In this document: positions 1-5,946 of the stretch, one piece after another
Layout: each line of letters begins with the position of its first letter
Numbering within the stretch: position 1 is the stretch's first letter
Assembly (NCBI GenBank): GCA_937922775.1
Contig: CALAKE010000637.1
Coordinates: 1-7,000 of the forward strand
Reading direction: 5' to 3'
From: an uncultured bacterium
GTDB lineage: Bacteria > Acidobacteriota > UBA890
Length of the DNA: 7,000 nucleotides
Notes under the pieces: model-generated
Databases searched by the model: none
What the model saw: the letters and a program-made list of their open reading frames with translations, nothing else
Told to the model about the DNA's origin: nothing
Position numbers and translations under genes: made by a program

Positions 1-6
1 GAAGAG

Positions 7-288
7 ATGATCCGCAGCTTCGCCGACAAAGAGACGGAGAGGGTCTTTCGGGGGCAGCGAGCGCGGGGGCTCGACGCCGGGCTGCAGCGGACGGCCCGCC
101 GCCGCATGCTGATCCTGGACGCTGCCGACCGACTCAACGATCTTCTCATCCCTCCCGGAAACCGGCTCGAGAAGCTCGGGGAAAAGCGTGAGGGCCAGTA
201 CAGCGTTCGTATCAACGATCAGTGGCGAGTCTGCTTCCGCTGGCGACGAGGCGACGCCCATGAAGTGGAGATCGTCGACTACCACTGA
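7..288 (+). CDS. higB: HigB-type toxin, RelE/ParE-superfamily mRNA interferase
   Basis: This is the toxin of a type II toxin-antitoxin pair. HigB proteins bind the ribosome and cut mRNA during translation, and are neutralised by HigA. The 93-residue product has the family's usual length. It opens with MIRSFADKETERVFRG, the characteristic HigB start. A positively charged middle follows, then the signature around residues 63-79 (GQYSVRINDQWRVCFRW), and it ends in VEIVDYH. The ATG at 7 fits the family N-terminus, but only six bases (gaagag) precede it, so the promoter and any better ribosome site lie outside the window. The antitoxin gene follows 36 bp downstream in the same orientation. Toxin-first order is typical of higBA and the reverse of most toxin-antitoxin operons. 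Nothing suggests inactivation. The family call is firm; activity is inferred. Confidence 0.93.
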   Translation: MIRSFADKETERVFRGQRARGLDAGLQRTARRRMLILDAADRLNDLLIPPGNRLEKLGEKREGQYSVRINDQWRVCFRWRRGDAHEVEIVDYH

Positions 289-324
289 CGCGGACCCAGT
301 AGATTAGGCGATAGAGGTAACAAG

Positions 325-630
325 ATGAGCGAGAGCGCCAGCCAACCCATCCACCCCGGAGAGATCCTCCTGCTCGAATTCCTCGAGCCGATGGAGATCA
401 GCCAGTACCGAGTGGCGAAGGACATTAGCGTCCCGCCGCGGCGCATCAATGAGATCGTGCACGGCAAGCGTGCCGTCAGCGCCGACACCGCTTTGCGACT
501 GTCGCGCTACTTCGGCACTTCGGAGCGGTTCTGGCTCAACCTGCAAACGCGCTACGACCTCGAGGTCGTGAAAGAGCGCCTGGCCGATCGGTTGGCCGAA
601 GAGGTCGCCGTCTTGCCGCGTGCACGGTGA
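325..630 (+). CDS. higA: HigA-type antitoxin, Xre-family HTH protein
   Basis: This is the antitoxin partner of the preceding gene. HigA proteins bind and neutralise HigB and repress the operon through a helix-turn-helix. The 101-residue product begins its conserved part with IHPGEILLLEFLEPMEIS (about residues 9-26). The HTH spans roughly residues 25-50, including VAKDISVPPRRINEIVHGKR. The family signature follows: an S-x-DTALRLSRYFGTS stretch and then FWLNLQTRYDLE (about 69-80). The ATG at 325 has a good ribosome site, AGAGGT at 313-318, six bases upstream. The 36-bp gap after higB points to one transcript. The C-terminus (residues 80-101) is charged and less conserved. As known for the family, it probably autoregulates from an operator upstream of higB, outside this window. 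Confidence 0.94.
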   Translation: MSESASQPIHPGEILLLEFLEPMEISQYRVAKDISVPPRRINEIVHGKRAVSADTALRLSRYFGTSERFWLNLQTRYDLEVVKERLADRLAEEVAVLPRAR

Positions 631-660
631 ACAGACGGTCTCGTCCCCACCTCCTGACCT

Positions 661-689
661 AACGTAGGCAAACGTAGGGTTTCCGTAGA
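661..689. repeat. Helically phased CGTAG direct repeats
   Basis: In the higA-to-metalloprotease gap the 8-mer aacgtagg occurs at 661-668 and again at 671-678. A third CGTAG core sits at 684-688, so the cores start at 663, 673 and 684, spaced 10 and 11 bp. That spacing places them on the same face of the helix, as in binding sites for a protein that binds cooperatively. An inverted copy of the extended word (ccctacgtt) lies at 2185-2193, in the winged-helix/vapC gap. The repeats are seen directly; a regulatory role is inference, and repeats this short could be chance. Confidence 0.35.
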
Positions 690-734
690 GTTCGCTCAGG
701 ACTTACAGCGCCCCTCCCCCGCATTGTGGGGCGT

Positions 735-1457
735 ATGAGCGAACGGCACGACCAACGACCTCTAGAACGGCTCCGAATCGGGCGAGCGAGGGCCGCTCTC
801 TTCATCTTGACGCTTTGGCTCTGCCAGCTGCCGAGCCTGGCTTCTTCCTACCAGGTGAACTCCACTCAGACTCACCAGGCACTGAAGCCTGTCTCCTCCG
901 TTGGCTCCGAAGCGAACCCGGAGAGCGCGCCCTTGCTCACCCTTGCTTACTTCAACTGTGCGGAGCTGCCACCCGATGTCAGCGCGGCGATGGACCGAGA
1001 GGTGCGGGCAATCCTGGCGCAGCTGGGCATCGAGGTCCGGGCGCTCTGGAACCCGGAGGGCCAGCCTGCTGACGGCATGATCCATCTGAAAGCACTGTTG
1101 CTGCCGATGGACGGCTCGACCATGGGCTTTCGAGACACCGTGATGGGAGCGGTGCGAGGGCGGAACTTTCCGGGCACCGCCGTTTATGTTTTCTACCCCA
1201 ATATTCTGGCGGCCCTGAAGGACCCCAAGTACCGCTCCCCAACACCCGAAGAGGTCGGCCGGGCCGTTGGCCGCGTGGTCGCGCACGAGGTCGTCCACGC
1301 GCTGGGCGGCAACGCCCACACGCTGCTGGGGATCATGGCCCAGGTGATGGAACGCGACTTTCTGATGCAAACCAAGGTTACGGTCCGGTCGGTCGACAGC
1401 GAGGAGCTCGTGCACACTCTGACTCAGTTGCTCTATCTGGCAGCCAAGGACAGGTAG
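735..1457 (+). CDS. Small exported putative zinc metalloprotease-like protein
   Basis: The product is about 240 residues from the ATG at 735. A GTG at 726 is in frame and adds three residues; neither start has an ideal ribosome site, though GGGG at 728-731 lies close to 735. The N-terminus carries arginines and then a hydrophobic run, AALFILTLWLCQLPSLASS (about residues 20-38), read as a signal peptide. A low-complexity linker follows, then a compact domain. Near residues 184-195 sits HEVVHALGGNAH, followed by GIM at 199-201. HExxH with a third downstream histidine and a nearby methionine is the arrangement of metzincin-like zinc proteases, and similar HExxH...G.NAH...GIM proteins occur as uncharacterised secreted proteins in Acidobacteriota. 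The third histidine is one residue off the strict HExxHxxGxxH spacing. No known substrate. It is a single gene, with no obvious partner nearby. Confidence 0.6.
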   Translation: MSERHDQRPLERLRIGRARAALFILTLWLCQLPSLASSYQVNSTQTHQALKPVSSVGSEANPESAPLLTLAYFNCAELPPDVSAAMDREVRAILAQLGIEVRALWNPEGQPADGMIHLKALLLPMDGSTMGFRDTVMGAVRGRNFPGTAVYVFYPNILAALKDPKYRSPTPEEVGRAVGRVVAHEVVHALGGNAHTLLGIMAQVMERDFLMQTKVTVRSVDSEELVHTLTQLLYLAAKDR

Positions 1458-1697
1458 GCCGCTCCCCTCGTCCATCCTTTGCCCCAGAGGTTGCCGCTAG
1501 GGCAGCGCCTCCCTTGCCTGGCAGGACCGAGGAGAGTGTGAATTCCTCGTCCCCCCCGTTGTTCATTCTCGGTTTCTGGGGTAGGTTTCCTCGAATATCG
1601 GATATCAAAGGCCGATTCTGACGCCGGGATGTCCCCGCCTCGTCCTGCGCGGCTGCGAACTCGCAGAGCAGTCAACATTTGCTGTGCAGTGTGGCTG

Positions 1698-1703
1698 AAG
1701 GGG
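1698..1703 (+). promoter_or_regulatory. Ribosome binding site AAGGGG favouring a TTG start at 1710
   Basis: AAGGGG lies six bases before an in-frame TTG at 1710. The ATG at 1629 and GTG at 1689 have no comparable purine run upstream. This favours the shorter protein, which also removes an arginine/cysteine-rich N-terminal stretch that does not resemble the family. Confidence 0.5.
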
Positions 1704-1709
1704 AATCCG

Positions 1710-2123
1710 TTGGCGAGAGACACCTCGTCCGAGCCCGGGACGGTCATCACCCTCCCGACAGGAGCAGTTTGCTTCGGCCCATTCCGATTCGATCTAGCCA
1801 ACGTCGCCCTGTCGCAAGGGGACACACCCATCCACTTGCCGCTGCACGCCCTGGGTGTGCTCGAGTACTTGGCTCGGCGTCCGGGCAGCCTGGTCTCCAA
1901 TGAAGAGCTGTTGGAGGCGGTGTGGGCGAATATCCACGTCAATGAGGATGCCCTCACTCAGGCAGTCAGTCTGATTCGGCAGGCACTGGGCGACGATCCC
2001 GAGACCCCCTCTTATATCGCTACGGTCGCGAAACTCGGGTACCGGTTCGTAGCTGAAATCTCCGTCGGCGTCCGGACGGAGGCACGAAAAGCTCAACGGC
2101 CCCGCGCATCAGCCACGTCGTGA
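1710..2123 (+). CDS. Stand-alone OmpR/PhoB-type winged-helix DNA-binding protein
   Basis: The product is a DNA-binding domain of the Trans_reg_C (OmpR/PhoB/CadC/ToxR) type, 137 residues from the TTG at 1710; an ATG at 1629 would give 164. The domain runs from about residue 21 (CFGPFRFDLANVAL) to about 117. It includes the helix LPLHALGVLEYLARRPGSLV, the NEELLEAVW segment, the recognition-helix region NEDALTQAVSLIRQALGDD (about 78-96) and the C-terminal wing ending in KLGYRFV. All core family features are present. Acidobacterial relatives usually carry the domain at the N-terminus of a long protein with a transmembrane segment, TPRs, a TolB/WD40 propeller or a kinase. Here the protein ends about 20 basic residues after the wing, with no receiver, sensor or membrane part. 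It is either a minimal regulator or the remnant of a longer gene; no downstream domain can be read in the 151 bp that follow. Targets are unknown. Confidence 0.8.
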   Translation: MARDTSSEPGTVITLPTGAVCFGPFRFDLANVALSQGDTPIHLPLHALGVLEYLARRPGSLVSNEELLEAVWANIHVNEDALTQAVSLIRQALGDDPETPSYIATVAKLGYRFVAEISVGVRTEARKAQRPRASATS

Positions 2124-2274
2124 ATTGGTTCCAAGAGCTAGAGCGCCTGGTGCCGACGGGGCGGTAGGCGACACCGAACAGTGACCCTACGTTGGGTGGG
2201 AATCTAGACGGCGGAAGTAACATCATCGGAGCCCGTGAAGGCATGACCTGGTGTTTGCGTGAACCTACCTCGGG
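2124..2274. other. Convergent intergenic gap, no gene seen
   Basis: These 151 bp separate the winged-helix gene and vapC, which converge on them. No reading frame with family resemblance and no stem followed by a T-run was found. A short imperfect inverted repeat (ggtgccg near 2149, cgacacc near 2169) is too weak to call a terminator. Confidence 0.4.
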
Positions 2275-2649
2275 TCACCGAATCACGATTACTTCCACGC
2301 CGGCATCGAGCTGCGACCAGTAGCGGTCAGCCGTCAGAGCTGCCACCGCTCGGCTACGCGCCAGGTCCAGGCAGGCCCGGTCGCCGAGTGAGAGGCTCCT
2401 TCCTCCTTCGATAGCGCGCAGGGCACCGGCGTTGTAGGCCGCCTTCTCGTCGAAGGCCACGATCGTCAGACCCAGGCCCGAGAGCAGAGCACCTACCTCA
2501 TCAGCCGGGAGGCCGTGGTCCACGAGCTTGCCCACCACCTCCGAAAGGTTGACCGCGCTCATCACGGCATCGGGAAGTGCCTCTGAGACCTTCTCCCAAC
2601 CCGGCTCGGCATTGAGGAGCGCCAGCACCGCCGAGGCGTCGAGGACCAT
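2275..2649 (-). CDS. vapC: VapC-type toxin, PIN-domain ribonuclease
   Basis: This is the toxin of a second type II toxin-antitoxin operon. PIN-domain VapC toxins are Mg2+-dependent ribonucleases, many of which cut tRNA or rRNA. The 124-residue product covers a full PIN domain with all four expected acidic positions: D4 in MVLDASAVLALL, E37 in NLSEV, D90 in SLGDRACLDLA and D108 in LTADRYW. It ends in the usual hydrophobic strand VEVIVIR. The ATG lies two bases beyond the vapB stop, and GGAG (complement of 2655-2658) sits five bases upstream inside vapB, so the two are probably translationally coupled. The gene appears intact. The family call is firm; the RNA target cannot be read from sequence. 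Confidence 0.93.
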   Translation of the reverse strand: MVLDASAVLALLNAEPGWEKVSEALPDAVMSAVNLSEVVGKLVDHGLPADEVGALLSGLGLTIVAFDEKAAYNAGALRAIEGGRSLSLGDRACLDLARSRAVAALTADRYWSQLDAGVEVIVIR

Positions 2650-2651
2650 GG

Positions 2652-2900
2652 CTACTCCGTCCGCGCCTCGACGCGACGCTCTTTGATGAGCTCGTCGACC
2701 AGGCTGACGTCGCCACGCACCCGCTGTCGCACCCCCGCTTGCGCGCGCGCGATGGCTTGCTCCCGTGTGCTGATGCGCAATTGCCCTTCGTCCAGGCTCA
2801 GAACCAGCTCATCCCCGGCCTCGATCCCGAGCGCCCGCCGGAAGGGAGCGGGGATGACAAGTCTGCCATTTTGCCCAAGACTTACCATGATTGTATTCAT
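2652..2900 (-). CDS. vapB: VapB-type antitoxin, AbrB/SpoVT-fold DNA-binding protein
   Basis: This is the cognate antitoxin of VapC: it binds the toxin through its C-terminus and represses the operon through its N-terminal swapped-hairpin AbrB domain. Read from the ATG at 2900, the product is 82 residues. The AbrB part is about residues 3-45 (MVSLGQNGRLVIPAPFRRALGIEAGDEL..., with the typical GRLVIPAPFRRALGI core). A helical, charged toxin-binding tail follows, ending DELIKERRVEA. An in-frame GTG at 2927 would add nine residues, but it would place the coding start inside a perfect palindrome that looks like the operator. Another in-frame ATG lies at 2888. No Shine-Dalgarno sequence precedes 2900, so a leaderless mRNA is possible. 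The gene is followed by vapC with a two-base gap. Confidence 0.9.
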   Translation of the reverse strand: MNTIMVSLGQNGRLVIPAPFRRALGIEAGDELVLSLDEGQLRISTREQAIARAQAGVRQRVRGDVSLVDELIKERRVEARTE

Positions 2901-2901
2901 A

Positions 2902-2926
2902 TGGCAGATTCTACCAGAATCTGCCA
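2902..2926 (-). promoter_or_regulatory. Perfect palindrome at the vapB start: probable VapB/VapBC operator with -10 box
   Basis: The arms tggcagattct (2902-2912) and agaatctgcca (2916-2926) are exact reverse complements around a three-base spacer. The palindrome ends two bases before the vapB ATG. On the minus strand TAGAAT (2908-2913) is a near-consensus -10 element lying inside it and would place the transcription start at or next to the ATG. VapB/AbrB-type antitoxins are known to bind such palindromes at their own promoters. No clear -35 element was found. The repeat is certain; the operator role is inferred from position and family. Confidence 0.72.
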
Positions 2927-2932
2927 CGAGAG

Positions 2933-2955
2933 ACCTGAGCCTATGCCACCTGAGC
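2933..2955. repeat. 8-bp direct repeat upstream of vapBC
   Basis: The word acctgagc occurs at 2933-2940 and 2948-2955, starting 15 bp apart, just upstream of the vapB palindrome. It may be an accessory binding site in the vapBC promoter region or chance. On the minus strand it reads gctcaggt and superficially resembles a tRNA D-arm, but it does not fold as one. Confidence 0.3.
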
Positions 2956-2989
2956 TATATCCACTGTCAGTGCGAGATCAACGACGCGG

Positions 2990-3021
2990 GTGCCACCTCT
3001 ACGGGCCCACCAGGTGGTCAC
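2990..3021. repeat. Imperfect inverted repeat in the vapB/NHL divergent gap
   Basis: The left arm gtgccacct (2990-2998) pairs with aggtggtcac (3012-3021), with one bulged base, around a 13-base loop. It lies between the divergent vapBC and NHL genes. No T-run follows on either strand, so it is not a standard terminator. A role in control of the NHL gene is possible but unsupported. Confidence 0.3.
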
Positions 3022-3183
3022 GACTCCCTGTGCCCACTACTCCGGATGAGACGGCCACGCGGCGGCTGAATACCGATCCCTGCTCCCATTCATGCCGTTC
3101 TTCCGCTCCTGGCCTTGCAGCGTAGACGGGACCCGGTGCAGTCTAGTTGAAGAGCGAGGGCGGCCCCCGGCGGGGATGGAACG

Positions 3184-4230
3184 ATGCGAAATCAGAGCTA
3201 CTGCCTGAACACCCTCACTGCCCTCCATGGCCTGATGCCCCTTTTCGTTCTGGCCCTCTGCGTTGGCTCCTCCAGTGCCCTCCCCTCCGTAGACACGCTC
3301 GGTGCAGGGGCTTTTGCGCCTACCTCCCAGAGCATGCAGCCCGCCAGCAGCGAGAGCGCCATCCCCTCCCCCGCCGCTAGTCAGTCTCTTTCCCCCTTCG
3401 GCATCGCGGTGGACGCCGAAGGCAACGTCTACGTGGCCGACACCTGGAACTACAGGATCCAGAAGTTCACCAGCGAGGGGGCGTTCCTCAATGGATGGGG
3501 CACGAAGGGCCGCGGTGAGGGGGAGTTCGCCGACCCTTTCGGTGTGGCGGTGGATGCCGCTGGAAATGTCTACGTCGCAGACACATGGAACCACCGGGTG
3601 CAGAAATTCGATAGCTTCGGGGCCTTCGTCACTCAGTGGGGCGGCAGTGGCAGTGGCAATGGTGAATTTCTCGACCCGTCCGGGGTAGCTGTTGGCCCCT
3701 CCGGGGACATCTATGTTTCCGACTCGGCCAACTACCGGATCCAGAGGTTCGATGCCGACGGCGCCTTTCTGACCATGTGGGGCACGTTCGGAGTCGAGGG
3801 TGGCCAATTCAACTATCCCGTAGGGGTGGCGGTCGATGCGGCAGGCTACGTCTACGTTGCCGATGTCTACAATCACCGGATTCAGAAGTTCAGCAGTCAC
3901 GGAAAGTTCCTCACGGAATGGGGCGTGATGGGTACCGGGCCCGGCTATCTCTTCGATCCGTTCAGCGTGGCCGTCGACTCGCAGGGTGGCGTGTACGTTG
4001 CCGATTCCGCCAACCATCGGATCCAGAAGTTCGATACCAACGGTGCGCTGCTCGACCTCTGGGGATCCATGGGCCCCGGCCCTGGCCAGTTCAACTACCC
4101 GCAAGGGGTGGCGGTCGATGCCGCGGGCAACGTCTACGTGGCCGATACGGGGAACGACCGGATTCAGAAATTCGACAACGACGGTGTGTTCGTGACTCAA
4201 TGGGGGATGGCCGGGATCGCTGAGCGCTAG
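3184..4230 (+). CDS. Exported six-blade NHL-repeat beta-propeller protein
   Basis: The product is a 348-residue exported protein made almost entirely of NHL repeats. The N-terminus has a hydrophobic run (LMPLFVLALCVGSSSAL, about residues 17-33), read as a signal peptide. A Ser/Pro/Ala-rich linker follows to about residue 69. Six repeats of the form P-x-G-VAVDAAGNVYVADTxNxRIQKF then start at residues 71, 118, 165, 212, 259 and 306, an exact 47-residue spacing. Each ends in an aromatic/Gly segment (such as FVTQWG) and a Gly-rich turn. Six blades are enough for one closed propeller; no catalytic or anchoring domain follows, and the chain ends in blade six. NHL propellers usually bind proteins, RNA or ligands, and the signal peptide implies an extracytoplasmic role here. 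The ATG at 3184 has GGGGA at 3172-3176. A second exported propeller gene follows on the same strand. Confidence 0.85.
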   Translation: MRNQSYCLNTLTALHGLMPLFVLALCVGSSSALPSVDTLGAGAFAPTSQSMQPASSESAIPSPAASQSLSPFGIAVDAEGNVYVADTWNYRIQKFTSEGAFLNGWGTKGRGEGEFADPFGVAVDAAGNVYVADTWNHRVQKFDSFGAFVTQWGGSGSGNGEFLDPSGVAVGPSGDIYVSDSANYRIQRFDADGAFLTMWGTFGVEGGQFNYPVGVAVDAAGYVYVADVYNHRIQKFSSHGKFLTEWGVMGTGPGYLFDPFSVAVDSQGGVYVADSANHRIQKFDTNGALLDLWGSMGPGPGQFNYPQGVAVDAAGNVYVADTGNDRIQKFDNDGVFVTQWGMAGIAER

Positions 4231-4254
4231 CTCGGCCAGATCGTTAGCGATGAG

Positions 4255-4270
4255 TGCGGCTGGAGCCGCA
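4255..4270 (+). repeat. Short hairpin between the two propeller genes
   Basis: The arms tgcggct (4255-4261) and agccgca (4264-4270) are perfect complements separated by gg; as RNA this would be a six-pair stem with a TGGA loop. No T-run follows, so a strong intrinsic terminator is unlikely. It lies in the leader of the downstream gene, 23 bases before that gene's ribosome site, and could stabilise or partly attenuate a shared transcript. Confidence 0.35.
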
Positions 4271-4292
4271 AGGGCCAGCTCACTGATACCTC

Positions 4293-4298
4293 GAGGAG
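4293..4298 (+). promoter_or_regulatory. Ribosome binding site GAGGAG fixing the start at 4304
   Basis: GAGGAG lies five bases before ATG 4304. The in-frame ATG at 4250 has no comparable site and would put 18 unrelated residues before an otherwise ordinary signal peptide. Confidence 0.75.
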
Positions 4299-4303
4299 TC
4301 AGA

Positions 4304-5932
4304 ATGCGGATTCGCGCGCGGGCATCGTCTTGGGTCTTCGTCCTCTTCGTCCTTCTGGCGCCGGCGAGCCTGCTGTCGCGCCAACAGCCCTACGGGCAGG
4401 CTCCGCAGTTCGCCCCCGTGCAGCCGGACCTCTTCGGCTCCGGCTATGCCTACACCAATGCCATCGCCGACTATGACAACGACGGCGACCTCGACATCTT
4501 CGTGGGCTTCAACCAGCGCCCCAACCGGCTTTACCGCAACGACGGTGGCACGTTTACCGACGTGGCCGCGGCAGCCGGGGTCGACGACACCGACGTGACG
4601 CGGGCCGCTGCTTGGGGCGACTACAACGGTGACGGGTATCTGGACCTGTTCGTGGGGTTTGTCTCACGCGAAGGGAGCTGGAACCGGCTGTACGAGAACA
4701 CGGGCTCCGACGGGAATGACGGCTCTGAAATAGGCGACGGCAGCAGCGAGGGCACAGGCGCCGGCGAGGGCGGCCCCGTCCAGGGCAGTGGCAGGCGGTT
4801 CATCGACGTCACGGAGGCGGCGGGAGTCGGCCTGACCGGCAGCTTCCGGCAGGTGAGCTGGGTCGACTATGACAACGACGGTGATGTCGATTTGTTCGTC
4901 GGCCTACGCGACAAGCCGAATGTGCTGTTCCGCAACGATGGCGGCAAGTTCACGGACGTCGCTGAGTCGCTGGGCGTGGCGGATCCGCGGCGTACGGTAG
5001 GCGCCGCCTGGTTCGACTACGACATGGACGGCGATCTCGACCTGGTGGTCGCCAACATGGACGGCGACGCCAACGGCCTCTTCCGTAACGACGGGTCGAG
5101 CTTCGTCGACGTTGCCTCTGAGGCCGGCCTCGCCGACGGCGGCAGGACGCTGGGATCCGCGGACTTCGGCACAGTGCGGCCGTCGATTGCCGACTTTGAT
5201 AACGATGGCTACCTCGACGTCTTCATGGCCAACTATGGTCCCAACGGGCTCTTTCGCAATCTGGGTGCGGACGGCGAGGGCTCGGTCCGCTTCGAAAACG
5301 TCGCGCCCGCGATGGGGCTGGCCATCGACGCTCGCTACGACACGGCAACGTGGGGCGACTACGACAACGACGGCCGCCTCGACTTGTATGTGAACGGCAC
5401 CATCAGCCGCGGCACCAACTACCGCGATTATCTGTTTCACAATGACGGCGACCGGTTCACCGACGTCACGCCACCGTCGATCGGCAACCTGAAAGCCGAC
5501 CACGGGGCTCACTGGGCAGACATGGACGGCGATGGCGACCTCGACCTGGCGCTCACGGGCGGCTCCGAGGAAGGCATGCATTACCTGATGATGAGCTCGC
5601 TGGCTGAGCTGGATAACCTGGGTGACGAGCCTCCCCTCTGGACGCCGCTTCAGGTGCTCGTTCTCGACGCCAACGGTCACTACACGCAAGCCGGCGCCGA
5701 GGTCCGCCTGTTCGACAACGAGACCGGCCGGTTGCTCGGGACCCGCATCCTCGACACCGGCTCCGGCTACAACTCGCAAAACGCCATGCCGGCCCACTTC
5801 ATGGTGCCGGGATGGTGGTCCGTGGACGTCGAAATCACCACGATGACGCCGCAGGGTCGAAAATCGTCCCGAATGGCCCGTATCGATCCGGAAGACCACG
5901 CTGGCGGCTGGATGGTCGTGTGGATCGACTGA
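4304..5932 (+). CDS. Exported FG-GAP/VCBS repeat protein with C-terminal ASPIC/UnbV-like domain (CRTAC1-like)
   Basis: The product is a 542-residue exported protein. MRIRARASS followed by a hydrophobic stretch (WVFVLFVLLAPASLL) is a signal peptide. Seven calcium-binding loops of the DxDxDGxxD type start at about residues 56, 106, 188, 238, 297, 352 and 406 (such as DYDNDGDLD and DMDGDGDLD). Each is followed by a hydrophobic strand, and most by a (F/Y)RNDGG-x-FTDV segment. This is the integrin-alpha-like FG-GAP/VCBS propeller, and seven blades make a full ring. The C-terminal part (about 449-520; GAEVRLFD, the GSGYNSQNAMPAHFMVPG stretch) resembles the ASPIC/UnbV domain of CRTAC1-like proteins. 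A 30-residue Gly/Ser/Asp/Glu-rich insertion separates blades two and three. The gene lies 73 bp after the NHL gene on the same strand, so co-transcription is plausible. Likely roles are surface adhesion or ligand binding; no enzymatic motif is seen. Confidence 0.87.
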   Translation: MRIRARASSWVFVLFVLLAPASLLSRQQPYGQAPQFAPVQPDLFGSGYAYTNAIADYDNDGDLDIFVGFNQRPNRLYRNDGGTFTDVAAAAGVDDTDVTRAAAWGDYNGDGYLDLFVGFVSREGSWNRLYENTGSDGNDGSEIGDGSSEGTGAGEGGPVQGSGRRFIDVTEAAGVGLTGSFRQVSWVDYDNDGDVDLFVGLRDKPNVLFRNDGGKFTDVAESLGVADPRRTVGAAWFDYDMDGDLDLVVANMDGDANGLFRNDGSSFVDVASEAGLADGGRTLGSADFGTVRPSIADFDNDGYLDVFMANYGPNGLFRNLGADGEGSVRFENVAPAMGLAIDARYDTATWGDYDNDGRLDLYVNGTISRGTNYRDYLFHNDGDRFTDVTPPSIGNLKADHGAHWADMDGDGDLDLALTGGSEEGMHYLMMSSLAELDNLGDEPPLWTPLQVLVLDANGHYTQAGAEVRLFDNETGRLLGTRILDTGSGYNSQNAMPAHFMVPGWWSVDVEITTMTPQGRKSSRMARIDPEDHAGGWMVVWID

Positions 5933-5946
5933 GCCCGGGCGGCGCC

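Noticed and set aside
657..689. attC-like core acctaac (RYYYAAC) after higA
   Set aside because: No matching GTTRRRY partner or paired inner boxes lie downstream, so there is no support for an integron cassette.
2914..2965. tRNA-like string on the minus strand (ggatatagctcaggtgg...)
   Set aside because: It resembles a D-arm, but the expected complementary gagc is absent (gctc occurs twice), and no anticodon or T arm follows.
2683..3125. Plus-strand open frames opposite vapB and in the divergent gap
   Set aside because: They overlap vapB in antisense, lack ribosome sites and show no recognisable domain.
3037..4200. Long minus-strand open frame (387 codons) opposite the NHL gene
   Set aside because: It is the antisense of the 47-codon NHL repeats; its periodic sequence mirrors them and it has no independent family resemblance or start context.
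4904..5899. Long minus-strand open frame opposite the FG-GAP gene
   Set aside because: It is an antisense shadow created by high GC and GAC-rich calcium-loop codons; the + strand product has clear motifs and a signal peptide.
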